Origin: Auanema rhodensis
Taxonomy: Eukaryota; Nematoda; Chromadorea; Rhabditida; Rhabditidae
Assembly: GCA_964057225.1 (NCBI GenBank)
Contig: OZ059897.1
Location: 22,320,001-22,384,000, forward strand
Length of the DNA stretch: 64,000 nucleotides
Direction of reading: 5' to 3'
Shown: piece after piece, positions 27,201 to 42,200 of the stretch
How positions within the stretch are numbered: the first letter of the stretch is position 1
Layout: every line of letters begins with the position of its first letter
Program-made: the position numbers and the translations under genes
Notes under the pieces: generated by a model
Databases searched by the model: none
Seen by the model: only the letters and a program-made list of their open reading frames with translations
What the model was told of the DNA's origin: nothing

Positions 27201-28512
27201 TTTGAAATTTACGTAAACTTTAATTTATGCTAATTAAATGTACACGTGATGTGCACTTGGTATGTAACTCGCTTCACGTGAAAGATAAAGAGATGCGGTT
27301 TTCAAAATTAGATTCCCCATGTCCATATTAGTCTATAAACAAATTTTTATTGATATTGGTTCATGGTAACCATGACTTTGAAGTTTACGTGAACTTTAAT
27401 TTATGCTAATTAAATGTACACGTGATGTGCACTTGGTATGTAACTCGCTTCACGTGAAAGATAAAGAGATGCAGTTTTCAAAATTAGATTCCCCATGTCC
27501 ATATTAGTCTAAAAACAAATTTTTATTGATATTGGTGCATGGTAACCATGACTTTGAAATTTACGTGAACTTTAATTTATGCTAATTAAATGTACACGTG
27601 ATGTGCACTTGGTATGTAACTCGCTTCACGTGAAAGATAAAGAGATGCGGTTTTCAAAATTAGATTCCCCATGTCCATATTAGTCTAAAAACAAATTTTT
27701 ATTGATATTGGTTCATGGTAACCATGACTTTGAAATTTACGTGAACTTTAATTTATGCTAATTAAATGTACACGTGATGTGCACTTGGTATGTAACTCGC
27801 TTCACGTGAAAGATAAAGAGATGCAGTTTTCAAAATTAGATTCCCCATGTCCATATTAGTCTAAAAACAAATTTTTATTGATATTGGTGCATGGTAACCA
27901 TGACTTTGAAATTTACGTGAACTTTAATTTATGCTAATTAAATGTACACGTGATGTGCACTTGGTATGTAACTCGCTTCACGTGAAAGATAAAGAGATGC
28001 GGTTTTCAAAATTAGATTCCCCATGTCCATATTAGTCTAAAAACAAATTTTTATTGATATTGCTTCATGGTAACCATGACTTTGAAATTTACGTGAACTT
28101 TAATTTATGCTAATTAAATGTACACGTGATGTGCACTTGGTATGTAACTCGCTTCACGTGAAAGATAAAGAGATGCGGTTTTCAAAATTAGATTCCCCAT
28201 GTCCATATTAGTCTAAAAACAAATTTTTATTGATATTGCTTCATGGTAACCATGACTTTGAAGTTTACGTGAACTTTAATTTATGCTAATTAAATGTACA
28301 CGTGATGTGCACTTGGTATGTAACTCGCTTCACGTGAAAGATAAAGAGATGCGGTTTTCAAAATTAGATTCCCCATGTCCATATTAGTCTAAAAACAAAT
28401 TTTTATTGATATTGGTTCATGGTAACCATGACTTTGAAATTTACGTAAACTTTAATTTATGCTAATTAAATGTACACGTGATGTGCACTTGGTATGTAAC
28501 TCGCTTCACGTG
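20945..28512 (+). repeat. 6-monomer HOR block with 13-monomer superstructure
   Basis: The basic unit is g111a; a56t+a103g; g17a+t81g; wild type; g17a+t81g; g79c. Copies start at 20,945, 23,233, 24,289, 26,049 and 27,105. A variant at 22,001 replaces the fifth unit by c35t+t81g and adds g79c+a103g, and a four-unit insert lies at 25,345-26,048. A rare a129t sits in the third unit at 21,297 and again at 23,585, exactly 13 monomers (2,288 bp) apart, showing that a 13-unit block was duplicated over the 6-unit pattern. Confidence 0.92.
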
Positions 28513-28688
28513 AAAGATAAAGAGATGCGGTTTTCAAAATTAGATTCCCCATGTCCATATTAGTCTATAAACAAATTTTTATTGATATTGGTTCATGGTA
28601 ACCATGACTTTGAAATTTACGTGAACTTTAATTTATGCTAATTAAATGTACACGTGATGTGCACTTGGTATGTAACTCGCTTCACGTG

Positions 28689-31600
28689 AAAGATAAAGAG
28701 ATGCGGTTTTCAAAACTAGATTCCCCATGTCCATATTAGTCTAAAAACAAATTTTTATTGATATTGGTTCATGGTAACCATGACTTTGAAATTTACGTGA
28801 ACTTTAATTTATGCTAATTAAATGTACACGTGATGTGCACTTGGTATGTAACTCGCTTCACGTGAAAGATAAAGAGATGCGGTTTTCAAAATTAGATTCC
28901 CCATATCCATATTAGTCTAAAAACAAATTTTTATTGATATTGCTTCATGGTAACCATGACTTTGAAGTTTACGTGAACTTTAATTTATGCTAATTAAATG
29001 TACACGTGATGTGCACTTGGTATGTAACTCGCTTCACGTGAAAGATAAAGAGATGCGGTTTTCAAAATTAGATTCCCCATGTCCATATTAGTCTAAAAAC
29101 AAATTTTTATTGATATTGGTTCATGGTAACCATGACTTTGAAATTTACGTGAACTTTAATTTATGCTAATTAAATGTACACGTGATGTGCACTTGGTATG
29201 TAACTCGCTTCACGTGAAAGATAAAGAGATGCGGTTTTCAAAATTAGATTCCCCATGTCCATATTAGTCTAAAAACAAATTTTTATTGATATTGGTGCAT
29301 GGTAACCATGACTTTGAAATTTACGTGAACTTTAATTTATGCTAATTAAATGTACACGTGATGTGCACTTGGTATGTAACTCGCTTCACGTGAAAGATAA
29401 AGAAATGCGGTTTTCAAAATTAGATTCCCCATGTCCATATTAGTCTAAAAACAAATTTTTATTGATATTGGTTCATGGTAACCATGACTTTGAAATTTAC
29501 GTGAACTTTAATTTATGCTAATTAAATGTACACGTGATGTGCACTTGGTATGTAACTCGCTTCACGTGAAAGATAAAGAAATGCGGTTTTCAAAATTAGA
29601 TTCCCCATGTCCATATTAGTCTAAAAACAAATTTTTATTGATATTGGTTCATGGTAACCATGACTTTGAAATTTACGTGAACTTTAATTTATGCTAATTA
29701 AATGTACACGTGATGTGCACTTGGTATGTAACTCGCTTCACGTGAAAGATAAAGAGATGCGGTTTTCAAAATTAGATTCCCCATGTCCATATTAGTCTAA
29801 AAACAAATTTTTATTGATATTGCTTCATGGTAACCATGACTTTGAAATTTACGTGAACTTTAATTTATGCTAATTAAATGTACACGTGATGTGCACTTGG
29901 TATGTAACTCGCTTCACGTGAAAGATAAAGAGATGCGGTTTTCAAAATTAGATTCCCCATGTCCATATTAGTCTAAAAACAAATTTTTATTGATATTGCT
30001 TCATGGTAACCATGACTTTGAAATTTACGTGAACTTTAATTTATGCTAATTAAATGTACACGTGATGTGCACTTGGTATGTAACTCGCTTCACGTGAAAG
30101 ATAAAGAGATGCGGTTTTCAAAATTAGATTCCCCATGTCCATATTAGTCTAAAAACAAATTTTTATTGATATTAGTTCATGGTAACCATGACTTTGAAAT
30201 TTACGTGAACTTTAATTTATGTTAATTAAATGTACACGTGATGTGCACTTGGTATGTAACTCGCTTCACGTGAAAGATAAAGAGATGCGGTTTTCAAAAT
30301 TAGATTCCCCATGTCCATATTAGTCTAAAAACAAATTTTTATTGATATTGGTGCATGGTAACCATGACTTTGAAATTTACGTGAACTTTAATTTATGCTA
30401 ATTAAATGTACACGTGATGTGCACTTGGTATGTAACTCGCTTCACGTGAAAGATAAAGAGATGCGGTTTTCAAAATTAGATTCCCCATGTCCATATTAGT
30501 CTAAAAACAAATTTTTATTGATATTGGTTCATGGTAACCATGACTTTGAAATTTACGTGAACTTTAATTTATGCTAATTAAATGTACACGTGATGTGCAC
30601 TTGGTATGTAACTCGCTTCACGTGAAAGATAAAGAGATGCGGTTTTCAAAACTAGATTCCCCATGTCCATATTAGTCTAAAAACAAATTTTTATTGATAT
30701 TGGTTCATGGTAACCATGACTTTGAAATTTACGTGAACTTTAATTTATGCTAATTAAATGTACACGTGATGTGCACTTGGTATGTAACTCGCTTCACGTG
30801 AAAGATAAAGAGATGCGGTTTTCAAAATTAGATTCCCCATATCCATATTAGTCTAAAAACAAATTTTTATTGATATTGCTTCATGGTAACCATGACTTTG
30901 AAATTTACGTGAACTTTAATTTATGCTAATTAAATGTACACGTGATGTGCACTTGGTATGTAACTCGCTTCACGTGAAAGATAAAGAGATGCGGTTTTCA
31001 AAATTAGATTCCCCATGTCCATATTAGTCTAAAAACAAATTTTTATTGATATTGGTTCATGGTAACCATGACTTTGAAATTTACGTGAACTTTAATTTAT
31101 GCTAATTAAATGTACACGTGATGTGCACTTGGTGTGTAACTCGCTTCACGTGAAAGATAAAGAGATGCAGTTTTCAAAATTAGATTCCCCATGTCCATAT
31201 TAGTCTAAAAACAAATTTTTATTGATATTGGTTCATGGTAACCATGACTTTGAAATTTACGTGAACTTTAATTTATGCTAATTAAATGTACACGTGATGT
31301 GCACTTGGTATGTAACTCGCTTCACGTGAAAGATAAAGAGATGCGGTTTTCAAAATTAGATTCCCCATGTCCATATTAGTCTAAAAACAAATTTTTATTG
31401 ATATTGGTGCATGGTAACCATGACTTTGAAATTTACGTGAACTTTAATTTATGCTAATTAAATGTACACGTGATGTGCACTTGGTATGTAACTCGCTTCA
31501 CGTGAAAGATAAAGAAATGCGGTTTTCAAAATTAGATTCCCCATGTCCATATTAGTCTAAAAACAAATTTTTATTGATATTGGTTCATGGTAACCATGAC

Positions 31601-33440
31601 TTTGAAATTTACGTGAACTTTAATTTATGCTAATTAAATGTACACGTGATGTGCACTTGGTATGTAACTCGCTTCACGTGAAAGATAAAGAAATGCGGTT
31701 TTCAAAATTAGATTCCCCATGTCCATATTAGTCTAAAAACAAATTTTTATTGATATTGGTTCATGGTAACCATGACTTTGAAATTTACGTGAACTTTAAT
31801 TTATGCTAATTAAATGTACACGTGATGTGCACTTGGTATGTAACTCGCTTCACGTGAAAGATAAAGAGATGCGGTTTTCAAAATTAGATTCCCCATGTCC
31901 ATATTAGTCTAAAAACAAATTTTTATTGATATTGCTTCATGGTAACCATGACTTTGAAATTTACGTGAACTTTAATTTATGCTAATTAAATGTACACGTG
32001 ATGTGCACTTGGTATGTAACTCGCTTCACGTGAAAGATAAAGAGATGCGGTTTTCAAAATTAGATTCCCCATGTCCATATTAGTCTAAAAACAAATTTTT
32101 ATTGATATTGCTTCATGGTAACCATGACTTTGAAATTTACGTGAACTTTAATTTATGCTAATTAAATGTACACGTGATGTGCACTTGGTATGTAACTCGC
32201 TTCACGTGAAAGATAAAGAGATGCGGTTTTCAAAATTAGATTCCCCATGTCCATATTAGTCTAAAAACAAATTTTTATTGATATTAGTTCATGGTAACCA
32301 TGACTTTGAAATTTACGTGAACTTTAATTTATGTTAATTAAATGTACACGTGATGTGCACTTGGTATGTAACTCGCTTCACGTGAAAGATAAAGAGATGC
32401 GGTTTTCAAAATTAGATTCCCCATGTCCATATTAGTCTAAAAACAAATTTTTATTGATATTGGTGCATGGTAACCATGACTTTGAAATTTACGTGAACTT
32501 TAATTTATGCTAATTAAATGTACACGTGATGTGCACTTGGTATGTAACTCGCTTCACGTGAAAGATAAAGAGATGCGGTTTTCAAAATTAGATTCCCCAT
32601 GTCCATATTAGTCTAAAAACAAATTTTTATTGATATTGGTTCATGGTAACCATGACTTTGAAATTTACGTGAACTTTAATTTATGCTAATTAAATGTACA
32701 CGTGATGTGCACTTGGTATGTAACTCGCTTCACGTGAAAGATAAAGAGATGCGGTTTTCAAAACTAGATTCCCCATGTCCATATTAGTCTAAAAACAAAT
32801 TTTTATTGATATTGGTTCATGGTAACCATGACTTTGAAATTTACGTGAACTTTAATTTATGCTAATTAAATGTACACGTGATGTGCACTTGGTATGTAAC
32901 TCGCTTCACGTGAAAGATAAAGAGATGCGGTTTTCAAAATTAGATTCCCCATATCCATATTAGTCTAAAAACAAATTTTTATTGATATTGCTTCATGGTA
33001 ACCATGACTTTGAAATTTACGTGAACTTTAATTTATGCTAATTAAATGTACACGTGATGTGCACTTGGTATGTAACTCGCTTCACGTGAAAGATAAAGAG
33101 ATGCGGTTTTCAAAATTAGATTCCCCATGTCCATATTAGTCTAAAAACAAATTTTTATTGATATTGCTTCATGGTAACCATGACTTTGAAGTTTACGTGA
33201 ACTTTAATTTATGCTAATTAAATGTACACGTGATGTGCACTTGGTATGTAACTCGCTTCACGTGAAAGATAAAGAGATGCGGTTTTCAAAATTAGATTCC
33301 CCATGTCCATATTAGTCTAAAAACAAATTTTTATTGATATTGGTTCATGGTAACCATGACTTTGAAATTTACGTGAACTTTAATTTATGCTAATTAAATG
33401 TACACGTGATGTGCACTTGGTATGTAACTCGCTTCACGTG
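28689..33440 (+). repeat. 11/12-monomer HOR block with two adjacent g12a units
   Basis: Copies begin with t28c followed by g41a+g79c at 28,689, 30,625 and 32,737. Each of the first two ends g12a; g12a; g79c; g79c; g78a+c126t; t81g; wild type. They differ after the g41a unit: copy one has wild type then t81g, while copy two has a158g, g17a, t81g. Copy three is truncated after four units. The order from 31,857 onward matches that from 11,089 onward. Confidence 0.9.
28865..29040 (+). repeat. Hybrid monomer g41a / a103g
   Basis: Has g41a, g79c and a103g. In the related series at 12,145-12,496 and 32,913-33,264 these belong to two successive monomers (g41a+g79c, then g79c+a103g). The series here is one unit shorter at this point, so the unit is a fusion with the breakpoint between 28,905 and 28,967. 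Confidence 0.8.
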
Positions 33441-34848
33441 AAAGATAAAGAGATGCGGTTTTCAAAATTAGATTCCCCATGTCCATATTAGTCTAAAAAC
33501 AAATTTTTATTGATATTGCTTCATGGTAACCATGACTTTGAAATTTACGTGAACTTTAATTTATGCTAATTAAATGTACACGTGATGTGCACTTGGTATG
33601 TAACTCGCTTCACGTGAAAGATAAAGAGATGCGGTTTTCAAAATTAGATTCCCCATGTCCATATTAGTCTAAAAACAAATTTTTATTGATATTGGTTCAT
33701 GGTAACCATGACTTTGAAATTTACGTAAACTTTAATTTATGCTAATTAAATGTACACGTGATGTGCACTTGGTATGTAAATCGCTTCACGTGAAAGATAA
33801 AGAGATGCGGTTTTCAAAATTAGATTCCCCATGTCCATATTAGTCTAAAAACAAATTTTTATTGATATTGGTGCATGGTAACCATGACTTTGAAATTTAC
33901 GTGAACTTTAATTTATGCTAATTAAATGTACACGTGATGTGCACTTGGTATGTAACTCGCTTCACGTGAAAGATAAAGAGATGCGGTTTTCAAAATTAGA
34001 TTCCCCATGTCCATATTAGTCTAAAAACAAATTTTTATTGATATTGGTTCATGGTAACCATGACTTTGAAATTTACGTGAACTTTAATTTATGCTAATTA
34101 AATGTACACGTGATGTGCACTTGGTATGTAACTCGCTTCACGTGAAAGATAAAGAGATGCAGTTTTCAAAATTAGATTCCCCATGTCCATATTAGTCTAA
34201 AAACAAATTTTTATTGATATTGGTTCATGGTAACCATGACTTTGAAATTTACGTGAACTTTAATTTATGCTAATTAAATGTACACGTGATGTGCACTTGG
34301 TATGTAACTCGCTTCACGTGAAAGATAAAGAGATGCGGTTTTCAAAATTAGATTCCCCATGTCCATATTAGTCTAAAAACAAATTTTTATTGATATTGGT
34401 TCATGGTAACCATGACTTTGAAATTTACGTGAACTTTAATTTATGCTAATTAAATGTACACGTGATGTGCACTTGGTATGTAACTCGCTTCACGTGAAAG
34501 ATAAAGAGATGCGGTTTTCAAAATTAGATTCCCCATGTCCATATTAGTCTAAAAACAAATTTTTATTGATATTGGTTCATGGTAACCATGACTTTGAAAT
34601 TTACGTGAACTTTAATTTATGCTAATTAAATGTACACGTGATGTGCACTTGGTATGTAACTCGCTTCACGTGAAAGATAAAGAGATGCAGTTTTCAAAAT
34701 TAGATTCCCCATGTCCATATTAGTCTAAAAACAAATTTTTATTGATATTGGTTCATGGTAACCATGACTTTGAAATTTACGTGAACTTTAATTTATGCTA
34801 ATTAAATGTACACGTGATGTGCACTTGGTATGTAACTCGCTTCACGTG

Positions 34849-36256
34849 AAAGATAAAGAGATGCGGTTTTCAAAATTAGATTCCCCATGTCCATATTAGT
34901 CTAAAAACAAATTTTTATTGATATTGGTGCATGGTAACCATGACTTTGAAATTTACGTGAACTTTAATTTATGCTAATTAAATGTACACGTGATGTGCAC
35001 TTGGTATGTAACTCGCTTCACGTGAAAGATAAAGAGATGCGGTTTTCAAAATTAGATTCCCCATGTCCATATTAGTCTAAAAACAAATTTTTATTGATAT
35101 TGGTGCATGGTAACCATGACTTTGAAATTTACGTGAACTTTAATTTATGCTAATTAAATGTACACGTGATGTGCACTTGGTATGTAACTCGCTTCACGTG
35201 AAAGATAAAGAGATGCGGTTTTCAAAATTAGATTCCCCATGTCCATATTAGTCTAAAAACAAATTTTTATTGATATTGGTTCATGGTAACCATGACTTTG
35301 AAATTTACGTGAACTTTAATTTATGCTAATTAAATGTACACGTGATGTGCACTTGGTATGTAACTCGCTTCACGTGAAAGATAAAGAGATGCGGTTTTCA
35401 AAATTAGATTCCCCATGTCCATATTAGTCTAAAAACAAATTTTTATTGATATTGGTTCATGGTAACCATGACTTTGAAATTTACGTGAACTTTAATTTAT
35501 GCTAATTAAATGTACACGTGATGTGCACTTGGTATGTAACTCGCTTCACGTGAAAGATAAAGAGATGCGGTTTTCAAAATTAGATTCCCCATGTCCATAT
35601 TAGTCTAAAAACAAATTTTTATTGATATTGGTGCATGGTAACCATGACTTTGAAATTTACGTGAACTTTAATTTATGCTAATTAAATGTACACGTGATGT
35701 GCACTTGGTATGTAACTCGCTTCACGTGAAAGATAAAGAGATGCGGTTTTCAAAATTAGATTCCCCATGTCCATATTAGTCTAAAAACAAATTTTTATTG
35801 ATATTGGTGCATGGTAACCATGACTTTGAAATTTACGTGAACTTTAATTTATGCTAATTAAATGTACACGTGATGTGCACTTGGTATGTAACTCGCTTCA
35901 CGTGAAAGATAAAGAGATGCGGTTTTCAAAATTAGATTCCCCATGTCCATATTAGTCTAAAAACAAATTTTTATTGATATTGGTTCATGGTAACCATGAC
36001 TTTGAAATTTACGTGAACTTTAATTTATGCTAATTAAATGTACACGTGATGTGCACTTGGTATGTAACTCGCTTCACGTGAAAGATAAAGAGATGCGGTT
36101 TTCAAAATTAGATTCCCCATGTCCATATTAGTCTAAAAACAAATTTTTATTGATATTGGTTCATGGTAACCATGACTTTGAAATTTACGTGAACTTTAAT
36201 TTATGCTAATTAAATGTACACGTGATGTGCACTTGGTATGTAACTCGCTTCACGTG
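34849..36256 (+). repeat. 4-monomer HOR, two copies
   Basis: The order t81g, t81g, wild type, wild type occurs at 34,849-35,552 and again at 35,553-36,256. The corresponding place in the related block near 14.6 kb has one t81g unit leading straight into the 13-unit HOR, so this looks like a local expansion. Confidence 0.8.
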
Positions 36257-39200
36257 AAAGATAAAGAGATGCGGTTTTCAAAATTAGATTCCCCATGTCC
36301 ATATTAGTCTAAAAACAAATTTTTATTGATATTGGTGCATGGTAACCATGACTTTGAAATTTACGTGAACTTTAATTTATGCTAATTAAATGTACACGTG
36401 ATGTGCACTTGGTATGTAACTCGCTTCACGTGAAAGATAAAGAAATGCGGTTTTCAAAATTAGATTCCCCATGTCCATATTAGTCTAAAAACAAATTTTT
36501 ATTGATATTGGTTCATGGTAACCATGACTTTGAAATTTACGTGAACTTTAATTTATGCTAATTAAATGTACAGGTGATGTGCACTTGGTATGTAACTCGC
36601 TTCACGTGAAAGATAAAGAGATGCGGTTTTCAAAATTAGATTCCCCATGTCCATATTAGTCTAAAAACAAATTTTTATTGATATTGGTTCATGGTAACCA
36701 TGACTTTGAAATTTACGTGAACTTTAATTTATGCTAATTAAATGTACACGTGATGTGCACTTGGTATGTAACTCGCTTCACGTGAAAGATAAAGAGATGC
36801 AGTTTTCAAAATTAGATTCCCCATGTCCATATTAGTCTAAAAACAAATTTTTATTGATATTGGTTCATGGTAACCATGACTTTGAAATTTACGTGAACTT
36901 TAATTTATGCTAATTAAATGTACACGTGATGTGCACTTGGTATGTTACTCGCTTCACGTGAAAGATAAAGAGATGCGGTTTTCAAAATTAGATTCCCCAT
37001 GTCCATATTAGTCTAAAAACAAATTTTTATTGATATTGGTGCATGGTAACCATGACTTTGAAATTTACGTGAACTTTAATTTATGCTAATTAAATGTACA
37101 CGTGATGTGCACTTGGTATGTAACTCGCTTCACGTGAAAGATAAAGAGATGCGGTTTTCAAAATTAGATTCCCCATGTCCATATTAGTCTAAAAACAAAT
37201 TTTTATTGATATTGGTTCATGGTAACCATGACTTTGAAATTTACGTGAACTTTAATTTATGCTAATTAAATGTACACGTGATGTGCACTTGGTATGTAAC
37301 TCGCTTCACGTGAAATATAAAGAGATTCGGTTTTCAAAATTAGATTCCCCATGTCCATATTAGTCTAAAAACAAATTTTTATTGATATTGCTTCATGGTA
37401 ACCATGACTTTGAAATTTACGTGAACTTTAATTTATGCTAATTAAATGTACACGTGATGTGCACTTGGTATGTAACTCGCTTCACGTGAAAGATAAAGAG
37501 ATGCGGTTTTCAAAATTAGATTCCCCATGTCCATATTAGTCTAAAAACAAATTTTTATTGATATTGGTTCATGGTAACCATGACTTTGAAATTTACGTGA
37601 ACTTTAATTTATGCTTATTAAATGTACACGTGATGTGCACTTGGTATGTAACTCGCTTCACGTGAAAGATAAAGAGATGCGGTTTTCAAAATTAGATTTC
37701 CCATGTCCATATTAGTCTAAAAACAAATTTTTATTGATATTGGTGCATGGTAACCATGACTTTGAAATTTACGTGAACTTTAATTTATGCTAATTAAATG
37801 TACACGTGATGTGCACTTGGTATGTAACTCGCTTCACGTGAAAGATAAAGAGATGCGGTTTTCAAAATTAGATTCCCCATGTCCATATTAGTCTAAAAAC
37901 AAATTTTTATTGATATTGCTTCATGGTAACCATGACTTTGAAATTTACGTGAACTTTAATTTATGCTAATTAAATGTACACGTGATGTGCACTTGGTATG
38001 TAACTCGCTTCACGTGAAAGATAAAGAGATGCGGTTTTCAAAATTAGATTCCCCATGTCCATATTAGTCTAAAAACAAATTTTTATTGATATTGCTTCAT
38101 GGTAACCATGACTTTGAAGTTTACGTGAACTTTAATTTATGCTAATTAAATGTACACGTGATGTGCACTTGGTATGTAACTCGCTTCACGTGAACGATAA
38201 AGAGATGCGGTTTTCAAAATTAGATTCCCCATGTCCATATTAGTCTAAAAACAAATTTTTATTGATATTGGTTCATGGTAACCATGACTTTGAAATTTAC
38301 GTAAACTTTAATTTATGCTAATTAAATGTACACGTGATGTGCACTTGGTATGTAACTCGCTTCACGTGAAAGATAAAGAGATGCGGTTTTCAAAATTAGA
38401 TTCCCCATGTCCATATTAGTCTATAAACAAATTTTTATTGATATTGGTTCATGGTAACCATGACTTTGAAATTTACGTGAACTTTAATTTATGCTAATTA
38501 AATGTACACGTGATGTGCACTTGGTATGTAACTCGCTTCACGTGAAAGATAAAGAGATGCGGTTTTCAAAATTAGATTCCCCATGTCCATATTAGTCTAA
38601 AAACAAATTTTTATTGATATTGGTGCATGGTAACCATGACTTTGAAATTTACGTGAACTTTAATTTATGCTAATTAAATGTACACGTGATGTGCACTTGG
38701 TATGTAACTCGCTTCACGTGAAAGATAAAGAAATGCGGTTTTCAAAATTAGATTCCCCATGTCCATATTAGTCTAAAAACAAATTTTTATTGATATTGGT
38801 TCATGGTAACCATGACTTTGAAATTTACGTGAACTTTAATTTATGCTAATTAAATGTACACGTGATGTGCACTTGGTATGTAACTCGCTTCACGTGAAAG
38901 ATAAAGAGATGCGGTTTTCAAAATTAGATTCCCCATGTCCATATTAGTCTAAAAACAAATTTTTATTGATATTGGTTCATGGTAACCATGACTTTGAAAT
39001 TTACGTGAACTTTAATTTATGCTAATTAAATGTACACGTGATGTGCACTTGGTATGTAACTCGCTTCACGTGAAAGATAAAGAGATGCAGTTTTCAAAAT
39101 TAGATTCCCCATGTCCATATTAGTCTAAAAACAAATTTTTATTGATATTGGTTCATGGTAACCATGACTTTGAAATTTACGTGAACTTTAATTTATGCTA

Positions 39201-42200
39201 ATTAAATGTACACGTGATGTGCACTTGGTATGTAACTCGCTTCACGTGAAAGATAAAGAGATGCGGTTTTCAAAATTAGATTCCCCATGTCCATATTAGT
39301 CTAAAAACAAATTTTTATTGATATTGGTGCATGGTAACCATGACTTTGAAATTTACGTGAACTTTAATTTATGCTAATTAAATGTACACGTGATGTGCAC
39401 TTGGTATGTAACTCGCTTCACGTGAAAGATAAAGAGATGCGGTTTTCAAAATTAGATTCCCCATGTCCATATTAGTCTAAAAACAAATTTTTATTGATAT
39501 TGGTTCATGGTAACCATGACTTTGAAATTTACGTGAACTTTAATTTATGCTAATTAAATGTACACGTGATGTGCACTTGGTATGTAACTCGCTTCACGTG
39601 AAGTATAAAGAGATTCGGTTTTCAAAATTAGATTCCCCATGTCCATATTAGTCTAAAAACAAATTTTTATTGATATTGCTTCATGGTAACCATGACTTTG
39701 AAATTTACGTGAACTTTAATTTATGCTAATTAAATGTACACGTGATGTGCACTTGGTATGTAACTCGCTTCACGTGAAAGATAAAGAGATGCGGTTTTCA
39801 AAATTAGATTCCCCATGTCCATATTAGTCTAAAAACAAATTTTTATTGATATTGGTTCATGGTAACCATGACTTTGAAATTTACGTGAACTTTAATTTAT
39901 GCTAATTAAATGTACACGTGATGTGCACTTGGTATGTAACTCGCTTCACGTGAAAGATAAAGAGATGCGGTTTTCAAAATTAGATTTCCCATGTCCATAT
40001 TAGTCTAAAAACAAATTTTTATTGATATTGGTGCATGGTAACCATGACTTTGAAATTTACGTGAACTTTAATTTATGCTAATTAAATGTACACGTGATGT
40101 GCACTTGGTATGTAACTCGCTTCACGTGAAAGATAAAGAGATGCGGTTTTCAAAATTAGATTCCCCATGTCCATATTAGTCTAAAAACAAATTTTTATTG
40201 ATATTGCTTCATGGTAACCATGACTTTGAAATTTACGTGAACTTTAATTTATGCTAATTAAATGTACACGTGATGTGCACTTGGTATGTAACTCGCTTCA
40301 CGTGAAAGATAAAGAGATGCGGTTTTCAAAATTAGATTCCCCATGTCCATATTAGTCTAAAAACAAATTTTTATTGATATTGGTTCATGGTAACCATGAC
40401 TTTGAAATTTACGTGAACTTTAATTTATGCTAATTAAATGTACACGTGATGTGCACTTGGTATGTAACTCGCTTCACGTGAAAGATAAAGAGATGCAGTT
40501 TTCAAAATTAGATTCCCCATGTCCATATTAGTCTAAAAACAAATTTTTATTGATATTGGTTCATGGTAACCATGACTTTGAAATTTACGTGAACTTTAAT
40601 TTATGCTAATTAAATGTACACGTGATGTGCACTTGGTATGTAACTCGCTTCACGTGAAAGATAAAGAGATGCGGTTTTCAAAATTAGATTCCCCATGTCC
40701 ATATTAGTCTAAAAACAAATTTTTATTGATATTGGTGCATGGTAACCATGACTTTGAAATTTACGTGAACTTTAATTTATGCTAATTAAATGTACACGTG
40801 ATGTGCACTTGGTATGTAACTCGCTTCACGTGAAAGATAAAGAGATGCGGTTTTCAAAATTAGATTCCCCATGTCCATATTAGTCTAAAAACAAATTTTT
40901 ATTGATATTGGTTCATGGTAACCATGACTTTGAAATTTACGTGAACTTTAATTTATGCTAATTAAATGTACACGTGATGTGCACTTGGTATGTAACTCGC
41001 TTCACGTGAAGTATAAAGAGATTCGGTTTTCAAAATTAGATTCCCCATGTCCATATTAGTCTAAAAACAAATTTTTATTGATATTGCTTCATGGTAACCA
41101 TGACTTTGAAATTTACGTGAACTTTAATTTATGCTAATTAAATGTACACGTGATGTGCACTTGGTATGTAACTCGCTTCACGTGAAAGATAAAGAGATGC
41201 GGTTTTCAAAATTAGATTCCCCATGTCCATATTAGTCTAAAAACAAATTTTTATTGATATTGGTTCATGGTAACCATGACTTTGAAATTTACGTGAACTT
41301 TAATTTATGCTAATTAAATGTACACGTGATGTGCACTTGGTATGTAACTCGCTTCACGTGAAAGATAAAGAGATGCGGTTTTCAAAATTAGATTTCCCAT
41401 GTCCATATTAGTCTAAAAACAAATTTTTATTGATATTGGTGCATGGTAACCATGACTTTGAAATTTACGTGAACTTTAATTTATGCTAATTAAATGTACA
41501 CGTGATGTGCACTTGGTATGTAACTCGCTTCACGTGAAAGATAAAGAGATGCGGTTTTCAAAATTAGATTCCCCATGTCCATATTAGTCTAAAAACAAAT
41601 TTTTATTGATATTGCTTCATGGTAACCATGACTTTGAAATTTACGTGAACTTTAATTTATGCTAATTAAATGTACACGTGATGTGCACTTGGTATGTAAC
41701 TCGCTTCACGTGAAAGATAAAGAGATGCGGTTTTCAAAATTAGATTCCCCATGTCCATATTAGTCTAAAAACAAATTTTTATTGATATTGCTTCATGGTA
41801 ACCATGACTTTGAAGTTTACGTGAACTTTAATTTATGCTAATTAAATGTACACGTGATGTGCACTTGGTATGTAACTCGCTTCACGTGAAAGATAAAGAG
41901 ATGCGGTTTTCAAAATTAGATTCCCCATGTCCATATTAGTCTAAAAACAAATTTTTATTGATATTGGTTCATGGTAACCATGACTTTGAAATTTACGTAA
42001 ACTTTAATTTATGCTAATTAAATGTACACGTGATGTGCACTTGGTATGTAACTCGCTTCACGTGAAAGATAAAGAGATGCGGTTTTCAAAATTAGATTCC
42101 CCATGTCCATATTAGTCTATAAACAAATTTTTATTGATATTGGTGCATGGTAACCATGACTTTGAAATTTACGTGAACTTTAATTTATGCTAATTAAATG

